This document shows positions 44,441-55,011 of a DNA stretch of 64,000 bases, piece by piece. The DNA lies in assembly GCA_949775045.1 (NCBI GenBank), contig OX459098.1, forward strand, positions 11,690,741 through 11,754,740, written 5' to 3'. Made by a program: the position numbers and the translations under genes. The DNA comes from Metridium senile (taxonomy: Eukaryota; Cnidaria; Anthozoa; Actiniaria; Metridiidae). The notes under the pieces are model-generated. The model was given only the letters and a program-made list of their open reading frames with translations. It did no database searches and was not told the DNA's origin. Positions within the stretch are counted from its first letter, which is position 1. Every line of letters begins with the position of its first letter.

Positions 44441-44653
44441 TTAATGATATCGAACTAGAATACATAAGCTCAGGTTTTTTGGGGTCTGCAAACGAACCAA
44501 CGCTGTACCCCGAAGCTTAAAATCTAAAGCTGCCCTAATATCAAAATCTGCCCTTAAGTCTCGATTTAATCGTTTAACAAAGGAATGGCCTAATATAAGT
44601 ATCGAAGGATCCCTACTAAGAGCCATTGAGACAAGAAAACAATACCAACTCAC
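44441..44653 (-). pseudogene. SGNH-hydrolase-like N-terminal fragment
   Basis: The frame reads DPSILILGHSFVKRLNRDLR then ADFDIRAALDFKLRGTALVR. LGHSF is like block I of SGNH hydrolases, which are often associated with retroelement proteins in cnidarians. The frame then degenerates. Confidence 0.4.
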
Positions 44654-44684
44654 GGCAAGTCAACAGGTAAACTGAGTCAAACAA

Positions 44685-44723
44685 TTAACTCCTCCTCCTC
44701 CTCCTCCGCCGCCGCCGCCGCCA
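44685..44723. repeat. Trinucleotide microsatellite (cct)n(ccg)n
   Basis: About 13 triplets: cctcctcctcctcctcctcc-type, then cgccgccgccgccgcc. Confidence 0.9.
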
Positions 44724-45246
44724 ATTAGCCAAAACAAAAGGAATAATCCAAATATGATGGACAAAATTAATCAATGACTCTGTAGGAATTCTACAAATAC
44801 AAAAATACAAACAAACAAGAATTACCAAATTAGTAAAATCAACTGAACTCACTTGATGATAGCAGCAGACTGACCACGAGGGCGCGCTGCCGAATATATA
44901 ATAGTACCCAAGGGGGTTTCAATATAAACCAATTAAGTGTTCCCAATTTCAGGACCCGTATGTTGCTGTTACATAACACATTTTCAATTAAACAATAACT
45001 TACAAATCACTCCAAGAGGAAACATAAAAAACCTATTTGTAAACAAATATTCTCTTTATACAGGATAGACCCTTCAACAATACTGCTGTTATCAATGGGG
45101 GTCCTGTTCAAAATAACATTAAAAAAACTAATATGAAAGATAAATTGCAAAAACTAGGAAATATAAAAATATATAAAAAGTATAATATGAATATAAAAAA
45201 TATAAAATATCTATCTATAATGTTCATTGTAGTAGTCAATAATAAT
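44724..45246. other. Unassigned; LINE 3' region at right
   Basis: From about 45100 to 45246 the AT-rich sequence is probably the 3' untranslated region of the minus-strand LINE. The remainder has no supported feature. Confidence 0.35.
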
Positions 45247-46376
45247 TCATTTAAAATGTTCATGTAAAAGCTTTTCAAAATCTTTAAAATTCTTAGTCTT
45301 TCTTAATTCTAATGGAAGTCCATTGTAAATCTGAGCGGCCATGAAGTAAAATCCTTTGCGGGCATACTCTGTCTTTATATTGGGAAGTTTTAAACTAAGA
45401 TAGTTATTTCTTGTGTTTTGTTTATGTTGTTGGATAATGAAGTAATTTTCAAATGGATCGCACATATCACCGTCCAGAGTTTTCTTAACTAGGACACAGG
45501 CCCGTTTCTTATTGGCTGCCACAGGTGGTGTGAGGTATGAGGCACTTTCAGGTCTTTTAAATACAGTTTTTATAGCACAAGAGTAAAAGTCGCTAAGCTT
45601 GGACAACTGTGTAGCTGATAGCTTAAGGGATAATATACCACAATAGGATAATGTTGATAAGATCATAGAATCATAAATAGCTTTAGATGCTTTCTCGTCA
45701 AGGTAAGTCCTCATCTTCCTTAGTAAACGCAGTCTATTTGCAGCACGTTTAAAGGATTTTTCAAAGTGCGTGTTAAGGTTTAGCGAAGCATCAATTAAAA
45801 CACCAAGATACTTGTATTCATTTGTAGTATTTATAGTTGTATGTTTATATCCAATTGTTAGATGTCCATCAGACCTTTTGATGCGTTGTGCAGTCCCGAA
45901 TAACAATGCCTCAGTTTTTCCTTTATTAAGATTTAGGATCAGGTCATTTTCGTCAAGCCATTCACCAATTAACTTCATGTCGTCAGAGAGTTTCTACTAA
46001 TTTCATCGACATCCTTGTCGGCAACGTAAATGACAGTGTCGTCTGCGTACTTGATAATTTTTGAATTTACTATGGTGTCAGTGATATCATTGAAGAATAT
46101 CAAGAACAACAGTGGTCCAAGTATTGATCCCTGCGGTACTCCAGATGTTATACTAAGTGTTTCAGAGCTGGTGTTATTATACATAACACTAGCTATCCGA
46201 TTGAAAAGGTAGTCCTCAAACCATTTCAGTTCTTTTCCATTTATTCCATACTGAGGTAGTTTAATAAGTAACTTAGAATGGCTGATTACGTCAAACGCCT
46301 TAGTAAAATCAAGAAAAACAGCTCCAACAAGATGTCCGCCGTCAACATATTTTCTAATATCATCAGTCAATAACAC
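45247..46376 (-). pseudogene. LINE reverse transcriptase, one frame break
   Basis: The frame 46376-45975 reads VGAVFLDFTKAFDVISHSKL, SGVPQGSILGPLLFLIFFND and IIKYADDTVIYVADKDVDEI (intact catalytic YADD). The frame 45978-45247 continues with MKLIGEWLDENDLILNLNKG, KTEALLFGTAQRI, EYKYLGVLIDASLNLNTHFE and a C-terminus with NGLPLELRKTKNFKDFEKLL. One frameshift joins them near 45977. The upstream RT-0/2 blocks and the endonuclease are missing. Confidence 0.85.
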
Positions 46377-46697
46377 AGATGCTAGTTCAGAGTGTAAACA
46401 TTTTGATATCAGTAATCAACTGATAAAGTTTGGACTATTTAGGACTGTTTATGTAGTTGTTCTGATGGATTAAAATCATTTGACAATAGTTATAGAATAT
46501 GTGCATTATTTTGAGGGACATTAATGCTCTTTACATTTCGGCCCCTAGCATAATGATGTCCTACTGATGCATTAGTACATCGTCCCTAAAAATGATCTTC
46601 AGACATCAGGGCATCATTTTATGGTAACAGACCAAGTATGTAGTACATGTGCTACGTTTTTCATTTTCTAGGCCTTATTTGAGAATCTCCTCCTAGT

Positions 46698-47753
46698 CTA
46701 TTTATTTTCACTTTTTAGTGTGGAGATTTCTTCAGCCATTTGTGATTGTTTCTGTGTTAGGTTATTGAGTTGTTGCGTTAGTTTCTTAACTTGAGATTGG
46801 AGATCATTAGATTTGTTTTCAAGAAGTTGATGTTCTGCAGTGCAATTATTGTAGAGTTTATCGTCAAAAGATAATAAATGTACCCTTAAATTGTTTTCCA
46901 TACAAACAATTTTGTCCTTCATTGATGATACCTCCTGTAACGACTGTTGTATTACCATGAAGTGTTGTTCGAACGATAGCGTGGACACCACAAGGTCAGA
47001 TTTAATTTTTGCAACCGTGTGTCGAAGATCTTGTAATTCATTTTCAGAATCATCATCACTGTCGATTGATTCGACTTCAGAAGAGGAATCAGCGTTGTCC
47101 TGATCTTTGACCTTTGACGTTATATGATCATTGGGTTGTTCTCGGGGTTGTTCCTCATTAATAGTTGATTCTTCATTAATAGTTGATTCAGCGGATTCTT
47201 GTCCATATTCGAACAGTTTGTAATTGAATTTATTTATTAATGTTTCGTTGTTGGGTTTGGTAAAAACTTCGCAAAAGAGGAAATTCAAAATTGGCCCAAT
47301 GCTTGTAATAAGATCCTTGTATTTGGATTCTTTCCGTGGTTGTAAATATAGTTATCACAAATAATTTCTCCTCGTTTTCGATTACTGTGATGATGATTTT
47401 TTCACTTTTCTCTTTGAGTTGATAATTTTCATGTTCTTCCCATTTGATAGTTAGTGTCGACTTTTTTCTGAGATAATCATAGTATCGTGCATTGATTGCC
47501 TTTATCCATAAAGATATGCGTTGTTCTGTAGTCTTAAAGGCTATTAACATTGCTCGAGGTTTATACATATCGATATTGATGGATTCGAACAGTACATCTT
47601 TAGCATATAAGGACTTCCATCGTATAAATAGCGTTCGAGAGAATGATCAGGAGAGTTATAAGATACCACGCGTGTTTTGTGTTTACCTTGTTGTTGTGTG
47701 AGTGACTCTTTCGAAGATTTATCTTTAGGATCTTGAGGTCCTTCTTCGTCCAT
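46698..47753 (-). pseudogene. LINE ORF1-like protein, two frame breaks
   Basis: Start MDEEGPQDPKDKSSKESLTQ (47753). After a frame change near 47590 come KTTEQRISLWIKAINARYYD and LFVITIFTTTERIQIQGSYY, KHWANFEFPLL. After another near 47285 comes EVFTKPNNETLI, then an acidic Ser-rich linker and a long coiled coil (STLSFEQHFMVIQQSLQEVS to LTQKQSQMAEEISTLKSENK). I know this layout from predicted ORF1 proteins of cnidarian LINEs (YITIFYTTGTI.VQG...W...EF). It lies upstream of the RT at 45247-46376 and may be the same element with the endonuclease deleted. Confidence 0.55.
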
Positions 47754-47909
47754 TTCTTGATTAAATGAATAAATAACGGATTGGTAATAACATACGTTCT
47801 ATTACATTCCCAAATGAAGAGAAATACACTGTTTAGAAGTGAAACATGGACAGCCAAGCTAAGACACGTCATACCGCCATGATGGTCACTTCTACAAGAA
47901 TACATGCCT

Positions 47910-48140
47910 GCACTCTCACTACGATCATCTAAACAAAACCTCTTATCTGTACCTCGTACACCTACATCAAATTATGGTGACCATGCTTTCTCAGTTGCTG
48001 GCCGTACTCTGTAGAACTCGCTACCAGAATTTATCAGGAAATCTGCCAACTTTGCTGAATTTAAATCATTGTTTTTGACTAGTATTTTTCTTGACTATGA
48101 ACCCTGGCCACATATACATTATATAAATACTGCTTATTAT
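47910..48140 (+). pseudogene. L2-like LINE C-terminal fragment
   Basis: The plus strand reads LRSSKQNLLSVPRTPTSNYG, DHAFSVAGRTL, a stop, then NSLPEFIRKSANFAEFKSLF, the conserved end of L2/CR1 ORF2. It meets the oppositely oriented LINE at about 48160; a taa/tta repeat marks the junction. Confidence 0.7.
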
Positions 48141-48179
48141 TATTATCCTAAATACTTGATAATAATAATAATAATAATA

Positions 48180-49197
48180 AAAAAGTTTTTAGAACGCAAT
48201 TATAAAATCTCATTGCGTTTACAATAAAAATATAGATATAGAAAAAACTAAATTAAATATACATAGTAAAAAGTCAAAGTCTTAAATAAATATTAATCGT
48301 TATAGTAATGACGGCGAAATAAAAATCCCTTCAGGCTAGATTTAAAACTGTCAACAGATGGAGAAGGTTTAATGTGTTCAGGTAAGATGCTCCATAGTTT
48401 AGGCGCAGAATATGAGAAAGATCGTTCACCATAGTACTGAGTGTTTGGGCGGTAGTTTGACTGTAGTAGAGACTTTGAAGAAGAGCGTAGTTTGCGTGTA
48501 GGTTTGTGAGGTTTGATGAGATCAGACAGGTATGAAGGAGCTTGGTTATGGAGGCATTTATAGGTGAGTAGTAAGACCTTGAATTCAAGCCTAGCATGTA
48601 TTGGCAACCAGTGCAGATCAGAGTTAATAGAGGGGACAGATCGTGAAGGACTGGAGTAATGTGGTCTCTTCTTTTGGCACCTGTAATCAATCTTGCAGCA
48701 GTGTTCTGTATTCTTTGAAGTTTTGAGAGTTCAGAAGATGGTAATCCATACAGTAGGCTGTTGCAATAATCAAGGCGTGAAAGAACCAATGCATTGACAA
48801 GACGCTTCAGAGAGTCTATTGATAAGTACTTCCTAATGCGACCAATGGCGTTGATGAAGAAGAAAGCTTTCTAAGAGATGTCTTTGATGTGATCAGCTAG
48901 AGTGAAATTAGTGTCCATATAAACACCAAGGTTACGGACCATCGGTTTAATGTTCACAGGAACGTTGGCAACGTAGAGTTGGTTTGGGGCTGATGCCTGT
49001 TTAACAAAACGTGATGATAGACAAAAAACATCAGTTTTACTACGATTAGTCTGGAGCTTGTTAACAGTGTTCCAGTCAAAGATTGCTTTGATACAGGATG
49101 AAAGGATGTCCGTAGATACCGTCAGAGTGGAGGGATTGACAGCAATATACAGTTGAGTGTCATCAGCGTAGAACATGCAATCCAGGTTATAGGATTT
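48180..49197 (-). pseudogene. L2-like LINE reverse transcriptase C-terminal half
   Basis: The frame 49176-48871 begins MFYADDTQLYIAVNPSTLTV (catalytic YADD) and has LQTNRSKTDVFCLSSRF. The frame 48789-48331 has VLSRLDYCNSLLYGLPSSEL, SKLQRIQNTAARLITGAKRR. The frame 48607-48293 has LEFKVLLLTYKCLHNQAPSY and YGERSFSYSAPKLWSILPEH. Frameshifts separate them. The 5' end stops at the DIRS recombinase (49198), which it truncates. Confidence 0.85.
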
Positions 49198-49199
49198 AA

Positions 49200-51989
49200 T
49201 TAGGTCTTTGTACCCAAACTAACTCCATATACAGCTATGTTAATGGTAGATACAGACTTGTTCTCCTGGATCAGCTTAACTAGATACAGGACAAACATTC
49301 TTGGCTTTATAGGTAAAGGTGATTCTTGGAACAGCTTAACCCAATTCTTCCATGTTTTAAACGCCCGGAGATAAGTATGGATGGTCTTTGGAGCTCTGTC
49401 ACGAATTATTATAGAGGGAAGTAACTCTGCTAGTTGTTGCAACATTGGATGGTCAACCTTGTCCATATACATATCCTTGATGTCCACTGGTACTGGAACA
49501 TAAAAGACACTATTAGTTACAGTAACTCATACTCCCATCTATACCCCACACTTGTCTACAAGTCTTACATGTATGTTCACTATGCTCTGACAGCATGACA
49601 ACTTGCATTACTTATAAACAGCTAACCTGTATGTGGTAATCAACTACCCTCACGCAGCATGATGGTTCAAAACAACATAAACAGTGTACCGTGCAAATGA
49701 TGCCCTAACAGCTATACACTCACCACATTAGCTTAAAATACTTTTGCCATAACACCTTTAGTACCTTAGCCATAACAGCTTATGGTATCTTACCATAACA
49801 GTAAACCTTCCAAAACAGATGACATAACATGCCATGACAGCATATTTCAACATTATAATACTGACAATCTTTTTGTACCTGATAATTGCAGGTGTTCTAT
49901 GTTGCCATAACAGCACATCAGCTACCTTGCTGGTCACTAAAACAAATCCTCAGTGCCAAAACAGCAAATGATGGGATATCAGACGTGAAGATATTACTTG
50001 CAGCAGACCCTGATATGAAGATCCCCTTATAAGGTCTAATCCGTATACTTTGCTTTATGAAGCTCTTCCAAGAGACAGATCTGTTGATGAGGCCACCAAA
50101 CTGCAGAAGGCCATTCTGGGACAATCAATGATACCTTCCTCTTTGCCAAAGGACATGTGTCTAAGGATTCTTGAAACTAGCAAGGGTGGTGGGAAAATCC
50201 AGTTATTTTCTTGTGACCAATACACTGTGAATGCATTAACTGCTTCGCATCCTGAATTGCGGTAGAGGCTGCAATATCTGTCAATCTGTCTTTATGCAAG
50301 CAAATCTGTCTATAGTGTGTGGCCCCCATTTCTTATCAATAAGCTTAAAACAGTTTGGATCAAGCATTTAGTCATTAGTATCTTCAATTCTAGATAGCTC
50401 ATATGCTTCGACATTATCATCCCTACTCAACCATTCCACAGACAGACGAATATTTAGCTCTCTACAAAGCTTGTAGACAGCCACTGCTTCCAACTGAAGT
50501 TCAGGAACTCGACTTCCAACAGATATAATAATTTCAGCATTCTTATTGTCAGTTCTGTGACATACTTCTTTGCCTTGAAGATCTTTACCATAAGATTCCA
50601 GAACCAGACGTATTGCTCTTAGCTCTCGAAATGTAGAACTTTTTTGTTGTTTCATTATCTGACCAGCTACCCACTGCTGCTTTACCATTGATATTAACTG
50701 AAAAACCTCCCCAGCCTTGACCACTAGCATCTGAGTAGGTTGTCACTTCAATCTTCGGGCTGGGGGTCCAAATTGGATATCCCTTAGTGTCTAAGTTTTC
50801 TTTCAAAAATTGCACTTCCGTTTGACTACTTAAGGACAGAGTTATCCGTTTGTCCCATGACAGGGCTTGACAAATGTCAGTGTACATAGCTCTTGTCCAC
50901 AAGCGCACAACTGGGCCCATGGCCAACATCATAGATACCAAAGAACCCGTAACTATAGCTAGCATTCTTGCAGATACATAATAATTCTTATCCATAACAG
51001 TGTCAATAAGACGCCTTAATGCGTCCACTCTGTGTGGTGGTACTTGGAATTTACCTTCTTTGAGGTCCATAATGAATCCTAAAAGTTCCACAGATTGTGC
51101 TGGGTTCCACTGACTCTTTTCGTTGACTACAAAACCACTAGGCTTAATATGACAGACTCTGCCATCTTACATGCATTAACATAGTCCTGTTCAGCTCCTG
51201 CACCATCATCCAGGTATGTAATTGCTTCTCCAATATTTCACTAGTGTTTTTTGAATTCTCGTAAAGACATAAGGTGATGTAGCTAGACCAAACGGCAGAA
51301 CCGAGAATTTAAAATATATCATTTTTCCAGCCAACACAATTGCGCATCCAAGAAACGTTGTATATGGTTCAAATATATCAACATGGTGATAACCACTCTT
51401 ATAGTCGAATTTAAAAACCCAGTCGTTACTTTGAAACAGCTCTGCAGCAGTCTGGATACCTTCGTACTTAAACCTGCAATATCTCAAGTAACTGTTTACA
51501 TGACGCAGATCTAAAATTAACCTTGACTTGCCGTTAGAGTTTTGCACGACTCCTAATGGATTAATAACAGTCACATTGTCAGAGCTAACCTCTAGTAATG
51601 CACCTGATGCAACAAGTTTCTTTATTTCGTTACAAACAAACTCATAATTTTCATATGTGCTTGGGTGATTTTTGAATATCCTTTGTTCTGGACATGAAGT
51701 AAACGGTAAATAATATCCTCTTTCAAGTACATCCAGGACCCACTTACATGCTCCAATGTTTTTCCAAAATGAAATGTTTGCTTTGTTAAAACCTGCCTTT
51801 AACGATTATGGCAGACTCAAACTTAACGTCTTTTAACTCTAACAAATAACAGTGTTTTAAGTCATCAACTTCTTTAAGTGTTTGTTGTATGTCCAGATGA
51901 CTGGCTTTGTCCAGAAGTGGTGTTAGGTGCTCGACAGTCTCGAGCGATGTGTCCGGTGCGAAAGCAGCGAAAACAAGGTCAAGTGTCAC
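49200..51989 (-). pseudogene. DIRS-like retrotransposon: RT, RNase H, recombinase start
   Basis: The minus strand in order: 51989-51786 (KFESAIIVKG at its end); 51574-51206 with VINPLGVVQNSNGKSRLILD, LRHVNSYLRYCRFKYEG, FKFDYKSGYHHVDIFEPYTT and FSVLPFGLATSPYVFTRIQK. Near 51195, in a shifted frame, comes AITYLDDGAGAEQD, the catalytic YLDD box. 51091-50585 has MELLGFIMDLKEGKFQVPPH and VTTYSDASGQGWGGFSV (RNase H D). 50730-50368 has FRELRAIRLVLESYGK and CHRTDNKNAEIIIS (RNase H E and D). The recombinase N-terminal helical domain is at 49487-49200 (RAPKTIHTYLRAFKTWKNWV). Frameshifts and 3' truncation by a LINE make it inactive. Confidence 0.85.
49488..50367. other. Spacer between RNase H and recombinase; degenerate repeats
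   Basis: Positions 49690-49860 carry repeated ccataacagc/taccataaca words. This may be intron-like DNA inside the DIRS element. A plus-strand frame at 50050-50265 (LQKAILGQSMIPSSLPKDMC, LRILETSKGGGKIQLFS) has a coding look, but I cannot place it. Confidence 0.3.
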
Positions 51990-51992
51990 GGT

Positions 51993-54834
51993 TCACTGAG
52001 TTTGTCGGTCATTCCCCAACAGCCGAAGTAGCTGCAGATTTTTCGTAGTAGCTGCAGATTTCAACAACTTCTTTTTCCGCTTCTCTTCACGTAGCTGCTT
52101 CGACTCTTTTACCGCTTTTTTGATCTTTTTCTCATCGTCTGAATTGCTTGCAATAGGGTCTGATGCGTAACACTCCACCGTATCCCAACCATATTTTTCT
52201 GCGATACAAATGTGTTTAATTCGTTCAACAAGCATTTTCTCACCTTCCGCTAAGAATTCTTCTTTCAACTCGTCGTCGCTGGTGTCTTTAGCGGCACAGA
52301 TCTTTTCAAGGACTTTTTTGTTGAGATTATACTGCTTTTTGTTACCTTCAAACTTGAATTCCGGCTCACGCCTTTCTTGATCATGACCATTCAAACAGAC
52401 AGGAAATTGATCAGGTGTGTCGCTCAAGTATGGCATGTGTATGGTTTTAGTAGTTCCATCAGTTTGGTCAAGGCGTACAATGTATGTTGGGATGGGCACC
52501 TCATCGTTGATGCATTTCTCCCAGCAGTGCTGCAGATAGGTGACTTCCTTTTCTAATGTAGACGATCTAAAATGATGAAGACATGGGCCAGTGGTCTTTT
52601 CAGGTGGGAGGTTCACATCGTGAAATTCAATGCAGGTAGATTCTTCATTTATGCTCCACCATTTTCCTTTTCCTTCTAAAAGGAAGTCACCTATCTGTTG
52701 TAGATGTGCTTGCCACTCTCTGTTGTACTTCCTTACCATGTGTAAAGGGATGCAGGCATTTTGTTTTGGAGGTAGACATTGTGCAAGCTTAGTAATGTGA
52801 GATTATTGATTACTCACATTGTCTTCTAAATTGCCCAATTAATTCTCAGCCTGGAGGCGAACCATCATATTTGGAACAATCTGCCTTGGATGATAGTTGC
52901 TGGTTGTCTTTGTGATTCTTTTGAGATGGTTGAAAATGCATTAGTCCAGCATGGGCAAAGAGATTTTGGAAGTAAGTTCCATAAAGCTTTCTGCGGGTAA
53001 GAATTTTAGGTACAGGAATTATCTCTTTCGGGAGAATTGAGTGCAGCCACACTTGATTGTAGTAACGGAAAATGATTGAGGGGCATCTTTCTTCTTCAGG
53101 TAAATAGAGGATTCGTTGTATCTCAACTAATGAATCAAGAAAGGACAGAGTTCTATCTGTGATTTGTCTAGTATGAGCTAGGCCAGTAATCTTCACTAGA
53201 GCAGTTCTGTAGTCTACTGTCCTTTTTGAATCCTTGCTACCAAGGCACAACTCAATAGATTCTTTCATTAATTTAGATTCATTTTCAGGTACATGATTAG
53301 GTAGTTCTGTTAAGATGTTTTCGATGTGATGACCAATATCATGCAAGTCAATGGCTCAGCGGGAAGAATTTCATATTGATCTAGGCCAAGAATAGTAAGT
53401 GAGGCTTGTGGAGAATTAAAAAGAAGGGCAGGTACCCGCTGAATTCCATTCATCTCTTTTACTAAGAGGTCTTCCAGATCTTTCTTTGTTTTTCCTTCAT
53501 AGATGTGGCGAGATCCTAGCTCCTGTTCTAGCTCCATCTTGGTTAGGCTTTTGAGTGGCTTTGTGTTTTTTTTGATAGGTCTTACGTCCTGCTACAACTC
53601 CACTTAGAATTTTTTCTTGCCTTTGTTGAAGAGATAAAAGCGAACAGTTTAAGACATGGTCAAGATCACTGGTCATGCTACAGTGAATACAAACAACAAG
53701 AACAAAAATAGTCCCCCACCCCCCTTTTGTTGACCAGCTTCAAAGGCCCTGAGAGGGCTGTCTCCATGACAAAATCTTGTCAACAAACTCTACTTGATCT
53801 TGAAGTTTAATATTGGATTGCTGAAGGCCGTCGATGCACTCCATACGCGTTTCATTATGCATTAGTAGCTCACTATCAGAACTTCCACATCGGGCAATAA
53901 AGTGAACTTCAGGTGTCTCAATGATCTTTTGGACATTAAGACTCTTTCCTGTTTTCAACTTGTACTCTTCATTTGTTAGAAACACAGCTGGATCGTACAA
54001 GCATGTAACCAGGCACACTAAATAGCCATGTTTAGCTACAGTTGATTTATCCAGCCAAACCATTAGATTGCGAGTGGTTTCGATACTCCTCATTTTGCAC
54101 AGTTGCTGTTGGGGAGAAAGATCTCTCTGAAGCTCATTGAGTTGTGCAAGCCTTTCTTTAACCTCTTGCTCAGATAGGCTGTTGTAGCGTTCAGTGGATT
54201 GGTCTCTCAGGGCTTTTGGGCTTTTGCTTCTCAAGCATTTTCATTCGGATATCATAAAGTGGAACTTTTCTGCCTTCTGTTGTAAATTCAACTTTCACAA
54301 TTTTATTAGTCTTGCTCAATACAAGCTTCTCATACTGTAAAAATAAAATGATAGTAGGATTTAATTTGAGCATTTATCAGTAATTTGCATGTTTAGTTTG
54401 TTGTTCAGATACAAATACAGTCACTAGTATTTGACCTACATTTACAAATTGTATATTGTGCAAATTTGTATTCTGAACTATTAAATTATAATTAGTGCTT
54501 CAGACAAATATAAGTTCAAATGAATTATAAAAGGTCAAAGAGAACATGCTTTTAATGTTCATCTTACTGCATACATGACTGACGTGACGTATATTATTTT
54601 GGATCATCAAATAATTTTCTTTTACTTCAGTTGATTACCTTTCTTGGAACAATCATTTCACCAATGCTGTACTCTCCATTTTCAAGTTTTTCAATTAACT
54701 GCTGTTTTATTACGTTTGGATGGACTTCAGTTGGCATTGCAATTTCCCCTCCAGGACCTTTCCCTTTTCTTCTCCTTATCACTTGATTACTCCTCTCTTT
54801 TTGTTGAAGGCGATGGATGTTAACACCCTGAGAA
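51993..54834 (-). pseudogene. Large SAP-containing element-associated gene
   Basis: Exons: 54834-54648 (GVNIHRLQQKERSNQVIRRR, donor gtaatc); 54337-53740 (YEKLVLSKTNKIVKVEFTTE, LNELQRDLSPQQQLC, TRNLMVWLDKSTVAKHGYLV, FLTNEEYKLKTGKSLNVQKI); 53537-53346 (MELEQELGSRHIYEGKTKKD, a SAP-like helix pair, then IQRVPALLFNSPQAS and LDQYEILPAEPL); 53346-52846 (MHDIGHHIENILTELPNHVP, TRRKLYGTYFQNLFAHAGLM); 52739-51993 (WQAHLQQIGDFLLEGKGKWW, GPCLHHFRSSTLEKEVTYLQ, a basic C-terminus). I know this order from long uncharacterised proteins in coral and anemone genomes. Frameshifts near 54220 and 53345, and a missing middle exon, suggest decay. It is divergent from the chromodomain gene 180 bp away. Confidence 0.55.
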
Positions 54835-55011
54835 AGTAGCCACTGTTAGACTATTTGTTCTCCATTCTGTGCCAGGCACCCTTACTGTTTTTTCATTGCC
54901 AGAAATATCGGACATTTCGAAGCCGCGATATCTTGACAGCGGTAAACTAAAAAAGTCTCGAGCCCGCGATATCTTTTCAGCGGTAAACCAAAACAGTCTT
55001 AGAAAAAAAAA
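54835..55011. promoter_or_regulatory. Shared divergent promoter region (inferred)
   Basis: A GC-richer 177-bp gap between the minus-strand gene (exon start 54834) and the plus-strand chromodomain gene (ATG 55012). It holds two direct repeats of cgcgatatcttgacagcggtaa-type sequence (about 54924-54947 and 54966-54988; the second reads cgcgatatcttttcagcggt). A spaced repeat in a bidirectional gap could be a factor or transposase binding site. Confidence 0.4.

Noticed and set aside
44441..44653. Working SGNH hydrolase gene
   Set aside because: Only block I is visible and the frame degenerates.
45247..47753. One complete LINE from ORF1 to RT
   Set aside because: Orientation and order fit, but the endonuclease and early RT blocks are absent and I cannot show that both parts are the same family.
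49200..51989. LTR retrotransposon or endogenous retrovirus
   Set aside because: It has RT and RNase H but a tyrosine recombinase rather than an integrase, and no LTRs; this is DIRS-type.
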